64,000 nt of DNA from Cricetomys ansorgei (GCA_026225945.1 JAMJFZ010001815.1:18869501-18933500), one strand, 5' to 3'. Positions 11,036 to 24,240 are shown, numbered from the stretch's first letter. The notes: generated by a model from the sequence alone, not told the origin. Made by a program: numbers and translations.

Positions 11036-11125
11036 AAACTAGCAGTAAGGAGTCAAGCTGAGGTTTGAATTCAGTTCTACCAGACTCCAAAGCATGTGCT
11101 TAGTCTACTTCCGTCTACATCTTGC
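11036..11125 (-). repeat. MIR SINE fragment, antisense
   Basis: 'gaggtttgaattcagttcta', 'ccagactccaaagcatgtgc' correspond to the antisense MIR 5' half. Confidence 0.6.
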
Positions 11126-11359
11126 TCTCTGAAGTCTGTCAACCACAATCATGCATGAAAGAGATTATATGAACAAAAGAAAAAAGGAAGAAGAATAAAA
11201 ATAGAATATCTATATAAATTCAATCAAATACAGGGCAGAAATAAGATAACAAAAAGCTAACTGTTTAATTAGAAACTGCTCGATGTTAAATTCATAGGAT
11301 TGTTTACAATAGCTTTCAACTGTTCAAGTAAAATAGCACTTGAAGTTAAAAAATGGTTA

Positions 11360-11386
11360 TATATATATATATACATATATATATAG
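11360..11386. repeat. (TA)n
   Basis: Short interrupted TA run. Confidence 0.85.
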
Positions 11387-14300
11387 TCAGAATGACTAAT
11401 AATATCTAATGTAAATATTTTGTTTTTATTTATCTTATATACGTTAAAAATGGAATCATACAGTAACTGTGTATGAACTTACTGGAAAGTGTGATTAAAC
11501 TATTGGTTTATGATTTAATTCCCACCTATACAGATTTGCCCTTGCATGCATTTAAATCAGCATGTGTTTCTGGAGTAACATAATTTCAAAGATGTTCTTA
11601 TATGCTACCAATGTCTCATTTCACACAGAGTAGCAGATGCTGTGGGCAGACCTTGGATTACATTTTTTTAACATATGGTCTTCACTCCATCTTAAAGCGT
11701 TCAGCAGCTTTTAGTAAATATTAAACATTCTCAGAAGTAGTTGTCTATCAGACTTACAAGTAACAGAGTCAACAACCAATTCTAACATGGCTATCTCTTA
11801 ATTATACCCAAAGCCTAATAATGTGGTTCTATCAAGCACTATTAAATTTTGGACATTTTCTGTGGGAAAAAAAAAGTCCTTAACAATCATTTTTTACCTG
11901 CAAAATATCTTTCTCTGAGAGAAGATCTGTACACAGCACACTTTAGAGATTTGTGTAAAGGTCTTATTTTCTAAGGAAATTCCACATACTCTTTATCCTT
12001 AGTACAAAGATGAGGGACCATTTAAATATTATACTGTCAGGAATAGACTGGATATGTAATCCTCAGATTTATCATCCAGCCATGATAGATATGATGGGTA
12101 GAAATTGGCTACCTTGGATTAAAGAGTCTTAAAAACATATAGTCTTTTTTAGTGACAAAGATGAATTCCCATGAGCTTTGTATATAAATTAAATGAACTC
12201 TCATAGCATATTTGTGGGTGTGAACAGTCAAAGCTCAGTTCACTCAGCCAGCTGATGACAAATAAAAGATAATCAAAGATAAAGAGAGAAAAGATTCAGT
12301 TCCTTGTATTTTAAATTGGGTGCTTTTTGGAATTAACACTATCTGAGTGTCTTCAGATATTTTTTTTAATCCTCATAACTGCTTCATCTGCACTATCAGA
12401 GGGAAAAAATTGGAATAAAAATAACACGAAAGAGAAGCAAACCAATTTCTGTAATTGCAATACCTGTAAACTCCTGAAAATTTTAATGGTTGTGTTGCTT
12501 TTATTTGGCTCATAAATATGCAGATGTGTTCCCCCTTTGTATTCTGCTTCATCCTCTGTGAAAAAAAATGTACAATCTGCACTTTATTCCCGGAACTCAT
12601 AAAGAACAGATGGGTGTGCTGACTAGTATACAAATTAAGCAATTTAAACAGGAAAAACAAAACTCCAAAATGAAATAACAAAATAAAATACAGCGTTTAC
12701 CCAAAAACCTAGTTCAAAGGGTTAAAAGCTAGACAGTATTTCAAAGTATAATTTCGATGTAAGCCAATGCATGTGTATAATTATAAATTATAGATCATAT
12801 TTTCTATTTACCTAGGATCTTTTCTTTTTCACACCAATCATTGCACATTAGCAAGACAAGATTGGGCACAAATTGACAAGTTAATTGCCCATGCATTAGA
12901 ATTCCCAGATTTCTGGAGTGTGAATAAAATTGCAAATTAAAACCTCAATTTGTGTGTTTTTCCAAAGGTCACATTGTTCCATAGGAACTTGCAAGTGAAG
13001 AGAACAGAAGCAACTGCCAGGCTGTTAAGTCGAGAAGTTGAGTTTTACAGTTTGCACTTTGCAGAAATTTTTAAGAGCGTTTGGTTGTCATTGTTGTCAG
13101 GGTGGTTGTTGTTAGAAATTTAGAATCTGTCATGACCTGGAATGGGGACAGGGCACACGGATAAAATGGAGGAATCCTAGATCAAATGCTATAAAGTTCT
13201 CACCAATGGAGAACAGGTTGAAATTTTATCTGCTAGCAGGAATTAGACGTCTTTTGTTTCTCTGCAAAGAGACAAAATGGGAATAAGATTAGAATCTATT
13301 AATGTTTCTTTCCTTTTGTATCCTTAGGCAGTTTACTTTATAATTAAAATTATAGTCTTTCTTGATTGATAAATGCCTTCTCTGTGTCCTGACTATCAGT
13401 ATATCATCAAATTGTCCTAGGATGTTCTTATCAAGATACTGTCACATTCAGGCAACTCACAAAATGCATACTGAATAATAGTTTACAGCGGCCAAAACTA
13501 AGGAAGAATAGACATTTTCAACCCCACTGAGCAGGTGTCAATGCTCTGGAGAAATGTAATCTACTAATGATAAATATTAAGCCAATTAAGCAAATTTACT
13601 CTATAATAGTTTTATACAATTACATCACAAAAGATTAAAACCAGGCAGTATTACTAAATATAAAATCCAGTATAAGCCAACGATTGTGGGAAATTATATG
13701 TCTCTACATCCTTTAAGTTACAGATATTGGGAAACAGAAAATAGGAACTTCCAGAAACCTAATGAGGAGAGTCAACCACTTTATCCACCACCAGCAACCT
13801 CCCAACATTCCCAAGAGCTTGGAGAAACAAAAGCCCAATTGTCGCATCATTTCTGCGCTTGAGTAGATGAAAGGGAAAATTCTTTCCAAGCCAGAGTAAC
13901 TGTTGAGAATTGTAAAAGAGCCAGTTTCATAGGGAGCTGACACATCCTCACAGATGCTGGCCAACAACACCAGACTCATGGGTCAGAGATCAATGACAGT
14001 TTATAATTCATAGTGTTAGCTACACACTGAGTATCAGCATCAATATTTGGAGCCTCTATTATTACAGTGGGATTTGAGGAGGCCCAAATGATACCTGCAC
14101 AGGTAGTGGGGCTGGCTGAAGAACAGTTTCAGAAACCCAAATGTGCATCAGTAGGCAGGAAACCTGTCAGACATTCATCTGGAAGCAGTTATATTTATCA
14201 TATTGTAGAGTAATCAAATTTGACTTTACTCCATTTAAAGACCTACCTGTATTTCCAATGCTGTTCACTACAGGGACAACTTAAAAAAAATAATCTGTAA

Positions 14301-14529
14301 CAAAGACAGTTTGTGTCTCTGCTCATAAGATGGGCACAAACTTAAAATACCCATGGGAAATTATCTCCCAGTACTGGCCAGGCAGTGAAACTCCACTCTA
14401 TGATATACTCCCTAGCGCATGACTGTATCTTTAAATTTTTCCAAGACATTCTCCATGTCTCAAACTGCCCCATTTTCTCATCTTGCTCCACTGTGATTTC
14501 TCCATCTTCTGTCTAATCCTTCTCTTCAC
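11387..14529. other. Long AT-rich intergenic stretch, unrecognised
   Basis: Over 3 kb without a repeat or gene I can name. ATTGTT (SOX-type) motifs occur near 12973 and 13089, which is noted only because Col9a1 is a SOX9 target; frequency is not above chance by eye. A T-run lies at 14530-14547. Confidence 0.45.
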
Positions 14530-14665
14530 TCTTTTTTTTTTTTTTTGCTCCAATGTCAGAAGTGCCCACTCCCAAGCTCCAAGTTCACCTCTGCTTCATG
14601 TCTTGTAACCTCTAGAAAAATACTCCCACGGATAATCTATCACTACTAACAGCCTCTTTATCTAC

Positions 14666-15335
14666 TGGGCTGGCTAGTTTTCTGTCAACTTGACACTAGC
14701 TAGAGTCATTTGAGGTGAGAGAACCTCAACTAAGAAAATGCCCAGAGGCTGGAGAGATGAATCAGTGGTTAAGAGCACTGGCTGTTCTTCCAAGAGGTCC
14801 TGAGTTCAATTCCCAGCAACCACATGGTGGCTCACAACCATCTATAATGGGGTCTGGTGCCGTCTTCTGGCATACAGATGTACATGCAAACAGAGCACTC
14901 AGATACATAAATAAATAAATCTTTAAAAATAAAAAAAATAAAAACAGGCATGCACCACCACTGCCCAGCTAAACTTTAAAAAAAAGAGAAAAAAAGAAAA
15001 GAAAATGTCCCATCAGATTGTTCCATGGACAAGCTTATGAGGCATTTTCTTGATTGATTATGGATGTGGAAGGACCTAGATCATTGTCAGCAGTGACATC
15101 CCCTGGACAGGTGGTCCTGGGTGCTATGAAAAAACCCTGAGGAGCAAGCCAGTAAGCAACATTCTTCCATGGCTTCAGTTTCAGTTCCTGCCTCCAGGCC
15201 TACCCTGAGTTCCTACCCTGATTTCCATCAGTAATGGCCCATAGCTATAAGCTGAAATAAACCCTTTCTGAAATGCCCTCAAGATGCTTTCGGTGATGAT
15301 GTTTTATCACAGCAACAGAAATGTTAACTAAGACA
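14666..15335 (+). mobile_element. Rodent LTR (ERVL/MaLR-like), interrupted by SINE
   Basis: Starts TGGGCTGGCTAGTTTTCTGT then 'caacttgacactagctagag', ends in 'atcacagcaacagaaatg' and 'aactaagaca'; includes an AATAAA site near 15255. This is a common rodent LTR layout whose subfamily I cannot name. A B2-containing insertion splits it at 14744-14998. Confidence 0.7.
14744..14998 (+). repeat. B2 SINE with antisense B1 piece in one insertion
   Basis: B2 body 14744-14939 (GAGGCTGGAGAGATGAATCA head, 'ccagcaaccacatggtggct', 'aaataaataaatcttt' tail). It is followed by 'ggcatgcaccaccactgccc' (14946-14970), the antisense start of a B1, and an A-rich tail. The duplication AAGAAAATGCCC (14732-14743) / AAGAAAATGTCCC (14999-15011) brackets the whole. 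Confidence 0.8.
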
Positions 15336-16460
15336 TCTAGCTAATCCTGGTGCTCTAGCTCTGACCTAATAAGGTGACACTCAGAGAGCACATATCGGTT
15401 ATGAAACTGATTGTTTCTAGGGATATTTAACACAACCCACAGAGATAATCACTATGGGGAACTGGAATTGGGTTTGGCCCTCTTTCATATTTTTTTTAAA
15501 TGAGTTTTCTGGAAAAGGGGAATCATAGTGTTCATATGCAATTTTAGTTAACACTGTACCCAACGTTACCATAGAAACAAGTTTCCATCTGGAATACATT
15601 CCCATCGATTCTGAAATTATCATTCTACATACCTTCACAAATTAGAATAAATCTAGCAGGTAATCTTAGCATCAGCATTTAGATGATAAGCTGCATTTCC
15701 CCCTTTTATTCAATAATGTTAAGTCCAGAAGTGAAGAGTGATGACTCCTACTTACAAATATGTATGAATGAAGAGATATTCAAGGAAAGGCCACTCCTTC
15801 TTGTTTATTTTATTCATGAAACAGCATCAAAATAGAGCAATATGCACCATCTCCAAAAGACAGGGTCATTTTTCAAATGACTAGACAGTAATGGGAATCC
15901 AATGTGAAGGAAATGGATCATTTAAACAGCATTATTCTTCTTAGCAGAGAAAACTTAGCAGGGAAAAAAACTCTATTTTTTTGGAAGAATTCCAAATTTT
16001 GGAGAGCATTTAAATATTCTCTTACTTCTTGTCTCCATGAAAGCATTTTAACCACCTAATGTCCCTAAGTGTGACGATATTAACAGTTACAAAGCCCATG
16101 CAATGTGAGTCACAGATCCCAAATAAAGAAGATTCCATAATTTGAGCACAATACTGGAAATGCTTTTCTTCTAAGAATTTACAATTAAAATAATTTCAAA
16201 AAGTAAATAAATGGGCCATCACCAAAATAGGCCCACCTCAAATGATGGCTTGTTAAGTTTTTTTTCAATAAAACTTAAAGTATCTCTCAAATCTCTCCCT
16301 AGAGTTCTTATATTGCACCAGAGTTTTATCATTAAAAAACAAGTATGAAACTGAGAGAGAAACCTTGCTTAATAATACTGTCCTGTGGTGATAAACAACC
16401 CTGTATTCTGTGCTGCCCAATATGAGCCACACATGGCTACTAAACTCTTGAGTTGTACTC
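15336..16460. other. Unrecognised intergenic sequence
   Basis: Nothing recognised. Confidence 0.5.
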
Positions 16461-16618
16461 TGGTTGGTAGTGTTGCACACCTTTAATCCCAGCACTCAGG
16501 AGGCAGAGGCAGGCAGATCTCTGTGAGTTTGAGACCACCTGGTCTACAGAGCTAGTTTCAGGACAGCCAGAGTTACAACAGAGAAACCCTGTCTCAAAAA
16601 AACAAAAACAAAAACAAA
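16461..16618 (+). repeat. B1 SINE
   Basis: Complete B1 with 'cacacctttaatcccagc', 'gtttgagaccacctggtcta', 'gagttacaacagagaaaccc' and a CAAAA-rich tail. Confidence 0.92.
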
Positions 16619-17009
16619 TTTAGCATTGTTATTATATCTCAGCTACATAGTTTATCACCTGTGTGGTCAAGTCACCTAACCTCACAGAACAAATTCCATC
16701 TACTAGAGATTCTGCTCTATTGGATGGTAGTGTCTGGTGATATATACAATGTGTTGTTTAGCACAGATGTTATTGTAATTATTATTACTGAAGTATCTTA
16801 ACAAGAGAATTTTTGTTGTCTGTAGAAAATTCCTGAGAAAACATGGCCAATTTGTAACAATTTATACTGGGGGAGCCTACAATATCATGTCAAATCCAAA
16901 TTGTTCACATGAATGATTCAAGAGACTAGTGGCTGGGAAAAAGGTACACAGAGCAAGACCACTTCATGTGCAGCATGAAAAGTTGATTTCAAATCCCTAA
17001 CACACATGT
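16619..17009. other. Unrecognised intergenic sequence
   Basis: Nothing recognised. Confidence 0.5.
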
Positions 17010-17185
17010 AAAAAGCCATAGCTGTAGATGTGTATAATCCCAGAACTAGAGGGAAAAGGCAGGTGGATCCCAAAGCTTCCTGGCAAAGCAGCCTTAGCCA
17101 AAATGGTGAGCCTCCAATTCAGTGAACAAACCTATCTTGGCAATAAGGTAGAAAGCAACAATGTCCTTCTCTGGCCTCCACATGC

Positions 17186-17188
<3 letters not shown>
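17010..17188 (+). repeat. B4/RSINE1-like SINE
   Basis: B1-like left half ('tgtataatcccagaactaga') followed by 'aatgtccttctctggcctcc' and a CA tail, the RSINE1/B4 right end. Confidence 0.6.
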
Positions 17189-17225
<37 letters not shown>

Positions 17226-17272
17226 TACACATACACACACACACTCACACACTCACACACACATACACACAC
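17186..17272. repeat. (CA)n, imperfect
   Basis: CA array with TCACAC and ATACAC interruptions, at the SINE tail. Confidence 0.93.
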
Positions 17273-18088
17273 TTCCACCACCATGCACACAAACAAGTTT
17301 AAGACTCTGAGTGATTTCACCAACTTTAATATGACACATGGTAACATTATAACATAGTCTGCCAACCTTTTTTTCCTCAATTGCAACATCACTAGCAAAA
17401 AGCAATTTTTATGAATATTCATTGACCTTGTCTTGGGTACCTGGTAGCACAGAAAAGTTAGGTAGAACAAATATTTCTCTGCAAGAAATCCTATTTCCAA
17501 CTAATTCAAGATGTGCTGAGTCCATCAGTGACATACCCAGCTCTCAAAAGCAATGCATTTATGGCCATAATTTTATACATCTCAAAAGATTAATGTGATA
17601 CTCAGATAAACTAGTAGCTCCCACATACCTATTAATCCTTAAATTCAGTGTCAAACAGTAAAACTATAGACTCTAAGAGGCAGGAGAAACTTTTTTTACA
17701 GGGAGAAAAATGTTTCTGTAAATTTACAGAAATCCATAAAATCTGATGCCTCTAAGGGGGAATGCTGTCAGTAATAGTTTAAAATATTTTTATTTTATAG
17801 ATGGACCTGGTATATTCTTCTCCTCATTTTTCTGGCATCTTAACAGCAGACAAGGACAGCTTTTATTTTTCCCAGAGGTTTGTGCTTGGTAAAGTCTAAA
17901 TAGGTCAGGGCAAGAAGCAAAAGCTCTTCTTTCAGAGAACATTTTAAAAGTCAGATCCTCCTTTATACTTAAAAGCCAGCCCACTGTACGGTTGCCTAAA
18001 AACAAACAAGCTCACAAGATCCTTGCTCTGCGGTGAATGCTTGCAGATCCCAAGGAGCAGCAAGCCCCCAGTGTCTGCAGTGCGAATT
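17273..18088. other. Unrecognised intergenic sequence
   Basis: Nothing recognised. Confidence 0.5.
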
Positions 18089-18275
18089 CTTTTTTTTTTT
18101 AAGTAAACAAAATTTTTATTAATTCTTTAAGAATTTCATACAATGTATTTTGAAAATATACATCCCTGACTCCTTCCACAATCTCCCTCTCCACGCTCAA
18201 CCCACACATCTCTTCCATCCAACTCTGAGATTTCTTTTGTTTTTCTCTTTCCACCGTCAAGTCCCGAGAAAATTC
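18089..18275 (-). mobile_element. L1 LINE 3' UTR fragment, antisense
   Basis: T-run then 'aatttttattaattcttta', 'gaatttcatacaatgtattt' and a C-rich 'caatctccctctccacgctc' segment: antisense of the rodent L1 (Lx-type) 3' UTR. Confidence 0.7.
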
Positions 18276-18870
18276 TCTGAGCAATTTTGTATTAAATTCC
18301 CAGTGTGTTTCAAAAGCATCCCTTAACGAACAGCTAGTTGTAATTAGTCCACCTCTGGAAGAGAATGGGATTTGGCTTTGTGCGATTTCCAAGGGCACAC
18401 TGAGTAAGAGCCCAGCATTTGGAAAGGAAGGCAGACAAGAAACTATCTAGGTTAGAATTTGATTAGAAACAAGAGGAAGAAGACCCGGGAGAGGGTTTCC
18501 CCAAACTATCCTGGATAGGGTATGTGTAGAACTGTCCATCAAAAGTGACAGATTGCATTTCTGCTTTGTCCTGTTGCAAAATATGATACTGCTATACTGC
18601 TATTGCTCGAGATGAAATTGTCCTATGGGACTGAGGTAACCAGAGGACACCAACAGGGAAGACCCCTGCCTTAGGCTAAGAGGAAGATGGCAAGTGTACC
18701 AGGTGAGAATATTTGACACCCACTGAGTTCTAAACAGTCATCATGAATCTTAAACCTGCAAAGTTTTGCCTTAAATTTCTTCATCTTGGAATAGAGGGCC
18801 AGATTTTTATGACATAAAACAGGAATGTTAAAAATAAAATAAAGTAAATTGTTTAAATGGGGGTTTGGGA
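18276..18870. other. Unrecognised intergenic sequence
   Basis: Nothing recognised. Confidence 0.45.
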
Positions 18871-19028
18871 AGTGGGGTGGTAGTAGTGTACACCTTTAAT
18901 CCCAGCACTCAGAAAGCAGGTGGATCTCTGTGAGTTTGAGGCCAGCCTGTTCTACAGAGTGAATTCCAGGATAGCCCGAGGTACAACAGAGGAAACTTGT
19001 CTCAAAAAACAAACAATAACAACAAAAA
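18871..19028 (+). repeat. B1 SINE
   Basis: 'acctttaatcccagcactca', 'gagtttgaggccagcctgtt', 'gaggtacaacagaggaaact', CAA-rich tail. Directly followed by a B3. Confidence 0.9.
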
Positions 19029-19030
19029 GA

Positions 19031-19258
19031 GGGGGCTGGAGAGATGACTTGGATGTTAAGAACACTTGCTGCTCTTGCAAAGAACCAGAGTTTGATTTCC
19101 AGTACCCACATCAGTCATTCACAACCACCCATACATAACTCTGGTGCCAGGGAATCTACTCTCTGGCCTCCCTGAGCACTGCGTGCCTGTGGCACACATA
19201 TGGGAAAACAGGAACGCATACATGCATATAAATCTATATTTTTAATATAAAAAAATAA
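19031..19258 (+). repeat. B3 SINE
   Basis: GGGGCTGGAGAGATGACTTG head, 'acttgctgctcttgcaaaga', 'atctactctctggcctccct', 'acatgcatataaatctat' tail. Tandem with the preceding B1. Confidence 0.88.
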
Positions 19259-20089
19259 AAATAGCAATATAAGTAATATAATGTAATATAAAGTAATAAG
19301 CAATATAATGCCACCCATTAGAAATGGTAACAAATAAATTTAAATGGCCATGAATTTAGGTAAGGCTAGAGATAACTCTTTTCTACTCTTTTGCCATGTT
19401 GTACACTGCCTCAGACCATCACAGCATAAGGAAGAAAAGTCAGCTCCGTGTAAGACAGAATGATATTCTAGGGTAGAGATCAAATACCATGTTCCAGGAA
19501 GTACACACAATTAAATATTATGCGGGTAGAGAAGACATGGTAAGAAAAAGATAGCCAACACAGATATGCTAAAGTGTTCCTAAAGCATGGATAGCTGTTT
19601 TCTGATGCTGGGATCTAGACTCTTAAAGGCTTCTTTGACTGGGGGCCAAAAGGTAAATGTTTTCTTAAAAGGTAGTAACCATTTCTAAATGCTGTATCTA
19701 AGCGTGAAGCCTTTTTTAACTGTTACTTTTCACTGGTAACTTGACCACCCCGCCACCCCCTCCCAGTTGTTGGCTGTTACTGAGAAAGATTCCTAACCTG
19801 TAACTTTTAAAAACCCTCTTTAGCTCCACTTTATCTGAGCCTTGTTTCTGCCTGCCTTCCCTATCATCAGCTTCTGGAGCTCTCTTAAATACTCTCTTAA
19901 ATAGCTGCCTGCAAACTGTTCCCAGAAGTCCAAGTGGCATGTAACCATAAGGAAGGCTGCACAGTACAAAAAACTTCTTGACAAAGTGTCCTTCCTACAC
20001 AGACACATACCTGCTTTTACAGAGAAAATCATATGAAAATTAATAAGAAAAACTATCTGAACACAATCTATATCTCGCCTCCAAAAAAC
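19259..20089. other. Unrecognised intergenic sequence
   Basis: Starts with AT-rich TAATATAA repeats (19260-19325), then nothing recognised. Confidence 0.45.
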
Positions 20090-20152
20090 AGGATGGAAGG
20101 AAGGAGAGGGAAGAAAAGGGGGAGGGAAGATGAGGGGAGGGGAGAGGAAAAG
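20090..20152. repeat. Purine-rich (GGGA)n-like tract
   Basis: Almost pure A/G for about 60 bp with GGAA, GGGA and GGGG units. Confidence 0.85.
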
Positions 20153-20874
20153 AACCTGACTGTGGCCTAAGGTCAATTTCTTGATAATTGAAATATGATT
20201 TTTATATGTTAGATGTAGCTTCCTTATTAAATTCTAAACACTAGCTTGTTTTGAATTCTCAAAATACTTCCAATTCCTCTTGTGGAGGAGAATTAGCAAT
20301 GATCCCATTAAGAATGCAAGCTACCATGGCAAAGGAAAAAGCATTAACATGGGGAGGTCAATATATATACTTTTAAAAACGTTGTAGCCTTGAATTAAGT
20401 GTGAACCTAAATATGGTATCTCATCACATTTCTCTCCTTGTGAGCCAACACCACAGAAAAGGAAACTGAAATGAATGAGGTTCTTTGATTAATTTTCTAG
20501 TACAAGCCATTTAAATATCATGCTGGCAGTATGATTAAAATTACAACAGATGGAAATGATAGAATTTTCATATAGATTTCAACTTATTCTTCTAGGATCC
20601 AAACACTCTAATTTAAGTCTCATAACCAGTGTTAATATGATTTACATTTCTGCATCTGCTACTGCAATCGAGTTCCCTGGTTAGTGAAGCTAACCCAATA
20701 GATATAATCATAATCTGACCTAAAGTTCTACTGTTAGAAAATTTCCATTAGATTACTGCATATGACTGTGATAAGTGACAGTAGCCTTCATGGCTCACCT
20801 CTAATTGCGTAAGGTTTGTCTAATCCTCTAAAAGAAAAATTTAAAGTAAATAAACCTGTGGAATTTGATGTTGA
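20153..20874. other. Unrecognised intergenic sequence
   Basis: Nothing recognised. Confidence 0.5.
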
Positions 20875-21120
20875 GCCAAGCCAGGTAGTACAGGCCAGTA
20901 ATCCTGGTTACTTGGGTGACTAAGGCAGGAGTGTCACAAGTTTGTGAACTGCCTGGACCATTAACCAAGTTCAAGGGCAGCCTGGGCAACATAGAATAGT
21001 GAGATGCAGTCTCAAAATACAAAAATTAAAGGAGAACTAGGGATAGAGCTCAGTGGAAGAGTGCTTGCACCGCATACACGAGGTAGTACATATTCAATCC
21101 TCAGAACAGTAAAAAAAACA
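20875..21120 (+). repeat. B4 SINE (B1-ID composite)
   Basis: B1-like half with 'cagtaatcctggttacttgg' and 'gggcagcctgggcaacatag', then an ID half 'actagggatagagctcagtg', 'gtgcttgcac', ending in an A run. Both halves in the canonical B4 order. Confidence 0.82.
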
Positions 21121-21134
21121 AGAAACAGAAAAAT

Positions 21135-21450
21135 CTTAAGTTGAAAACATTGTACAGTACATTGGCATTTATTTAATATATCTAACCAAATACAGTAACT
21201 CAGTAACACAGAATTCTGGAATATCAGTTGCTTAGTCTCTACCGTCATGGTGTAATGACTGAGAGCTGTAGCTCAATGTTCACATCACAGTAGGGTACCA
21301 CATTGCATATCACTACTGCACACTACCAGCCCAAGAGAAGATCAGATTCAAAGTACAGCTTCTGCTCACTGCGTATCATTTACGTATCATGGTAGCATCA
21401 AAAAAATCTTAAGTCAAACTACAGTCTGACTTAAATCGAGGGTGAGACTA
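21135..21450 (+). mobile_element. Probable pogo/Tigger-group DNA transposon fossil
   Basis: 'aagttgaaaacattgtacag', 'caaagtacagcttctgctca' and 'atcttaagtcaaactacagt' follow the order of a mammalian Tigger-group nonautonomous element I recall; subfamily not assigned. Confidence 0.4.
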
Positions 21451-21469
21451 TACAAAATACGTTTATAGC

Positions 21470-23198
21470 ACCCAGAATCCCCCAAAGTCTTATCCCATTT
21501 CAGCCTTAATGAAAATTAAAAATATCGCCTAAATTTCACAAACTCCAAAATCCCAAAGCTAATCACTTTAAAGATCCAAATCAGGTATAGAGGGGGCTCT
21601 GAGTACAATCCTTTCTGAGCACAATTTCTCTCCATGTTCAGATCTGTGGAACTAACCATCAGCCACCAAAAATTCACGGCAATCTCATAATGTAAAATCC
21701 CTCAGTCCAATTTTTTTTTTAATCCCCAAAGTTTTAACTGTTTCAACACAGTTCAAAAATTCAAAGTTTCTTCTGAGACTCAAAGCAAACTCTTAGCTGT
21801 GACCCTCAGTAAAATCAAGAATCAAGTTGTAATATAAAACGGCCGAAGAAACACTCCTATTGTAAAACTGAGGGACTGGAAGACAGCAAGGGTAAGACTG
21901 AACTAAAAATAGACCAAAACCTGGCAGGACAAACACCAAACCTTGCAGCTCCATGTCCAGCATTTGGGGCTCATGATGGTATTTTCTAGGCTCCAGTGCG
22001 GTTGGGTAGCCCTTCACCTGTACCTCTGCCAGCTGAAACATTCACAGGCTCTCTGCTAGGCTGGCTCTATCCACTGTGCGACACTTTTCATAATAGACTT
22101 TTCCCATCCCTGTTATCTCCACTATCCTGTTATCATTTTTTGTAACTTAGCTTTCATCTTCATAGCTTCACACATAAGATTTTTCACAGAATCTCAGTAG
22201 AATTTTGCCTGCTACACATTTCCTGGACTTTAAGCTTTTCTTCAGAACTTTGGTGCAAGCTACTATGGCCCCCTAATCCTTTTACTCTTTATATGTGCAC
22301 ATCTATCATTGCATGGACAATGATCAAGTCTTCTGTCAGCTCAAGATGTAGCTTGTCCCCTTTGGTCACAGTTGTAGCAGCTCCAAGAGCCTGCATGGCT
22401 GAACCATGAAAAAAATTCTTCTTTAGGCAGCCGTCTGGGGCAGGGTACCCTACAGGGCCACTCTTTATCTAAGTACTCTTTTCTCAGGCACTGTCTTTTT
22501 CAATAAAAAATTCTTCAAATAAATTTGCATTTTCACTCACTGAACACTTTGATGAATAGAATATTGTTCTCAAAGTACCTTTCCTATCATCTAGCACAAA
22601 CTCTCCAGTTTCTCTTTAATAGTGCCAATCTGTTTAACAATTTCAGAAACTTTGTCTACACCTACTTTGTCTGCTACATCAAACTCATTCATGCTCCTTT
22701 CCTCACCAAACTACACATTTTTCACATCATTGCACTCCACCTTTGACTCAGAATTCTCACTATTAGCCTGGATGTAATCAGTGACCCATAACTATACCAC
22801 AGCCTAAACGCGATATTGTCTTGAAATATCTTACACCAAATAAATTAGTCCATTACTGTAAAATTCAGTCTCACTTAAATTGTCAGTACATGAAGGGACA
22901 TAGCCTCATTTTCTCTCCAGAGTAGGAATAGTAACATGAACAGGCCCTAGGCAAACCCTTAGGTTTGAAAGTGTCCTTCTTTTCCAGTAAAATCTGCTGA
23001 GGCTGGCCCTAATTGTTCACATTTCTCTGGGACTTGTACATGTCTTCATTCTTACCAGAGGGGCTTGTGAAGCTCTTCTCCAAACTCTTTATTGAGTTTG
23101 CAGTCCAAACTTCTATATTCCCTCCACAAACCAGTAACAACTAACCACAAGGTCAGATTTTTCACAGCAGTGTCCCAATTTCTCGGCACCAATTTTCT
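21470..23198 (-). mobile_element. MaLR (ERVL-type) internal region, antisense
   Basis: About 1.7 kb that reads as antisense MaLR internal sequence: 'caaaaattcaaagtttcttc', 'gactcaaagcaaactcttag', 'agtaaaatcaagaatcaagt', the 'cagctccatgtccagcattt' to 'cacaggctctctgctaggct' block, ending at 'tctcggcaccaattttctac' next to an LTR edge. MaLR internal regions have no working genes; all ORFs here are short. Confidence 0.7.
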
Positions 23199-23330
23199 AC
23201 AGTAATTACCTGCCTATTCACTGTGACAGAGACAGCAACTAATTAGAGTTTATTTGGGTTCACAGTTCTAAGTGATATTGAAGGCATAGCCATGGGAAAC
23301 ATTTTATATTCAAGCCAGTACATGTAATAA
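23199..23330 (-). mobile_element. MaLR LTR piece, antisense
   Basis: Joins the internal region; antisense of a MaLR LTR end ('tacagtaattacctgcctat', 'gagtttatttgggttcacag'). Truncated on the right. Confidence 0.6.
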
Positions 23331-24175
23331 TCATCATAGCATGATATTGGCATAAGAATGGACACTTCCAAAAAGGATTTTGAATGTTTGTATTATAAAG
23401 AAATTATAAAGAAAAAAAGAATGTTTGTATTATGACCAGTAAACATGTTTAATCTAGTTTAAACACTATGCTATGTCGATATGGGTTAAAGCATCACATG
23501 GTACCAAAATAATGTTTGCAATATTGATGTCTTTATACATAAGAAGAGAGAAAAAGAGCAAGAAAATGGAAAAATATAAAACAAAGAATGTTCAATGTGA
23601 ATAACGCAGTGCAGGCTTAATTGTGGTTGGAAGAGTGGTTGAACCGTGAAGTGCTGCTGTCATTTTCTTTGGAGGTTGTGCTAAAAGAAAGCAGATTCTC
23701 AAGAGCAAAGATGACTCAAAGAAAATGAGGGTCTAGGTGAAATCTCAGACACACTTCAGACCTCTGAATTGTATCTGAAACATTTTCCTCATATCTAAAG
23801 CATCTCTTCCATAAGGAAGAGCTCCTTTTAATTATCCATGGGCATATATTATTCACCAGACTCTATCTTTGAACCATAATTCATGCTCAAGTCCCTAGAA
23901 GTTGAAAGAACAGAGAAGAATTTATAAGAATTCGGGAACCCTGCCTTGGAGGTGGTTGAGGGTCATTAAAGGCTGCTCTCTTTAGATATGATGCACTTTA
24001 TTATGAAGGCTGACTCATGCTCACTGCAACACTCCGAAAGAACTAAACATATTAATCTAATTACGATGTTCACAGAACTCCCAGCAGACATTCACCAATC
24101 CTCAATTATTTTCAAAGTTCTGCCTTCAGAATGAACTTAAAATGTGATAAAACTCCCTCAACCATTTTTTAAAAA
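23331..24175. other. Unrecognised intergenic sequence
   Basis: Nothing recognised. Confidence 0.5.
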
Positions 24176-24240
24176 GATTTTGCATTATGTATTTTGATCA
24201 TATTGTCCCTACCAACATCTCCTACTTTATTTTGTTTTGG
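24176..24240 (-). mobile_element. L1 3' UTR fragment, antisense
   Basis: 'gattttgcattatgtatttt' and 'gatcatattgtccctaccaa', antisense rodent L1 3' end. Confidence 0.55.

Noticed and set aside
14744..14830. tRNA gene
   Set aside because: A and B boxes belong to a B2 SINE head; no intact cloverleaf. The same applies to the other B2, B3 and ID copies.
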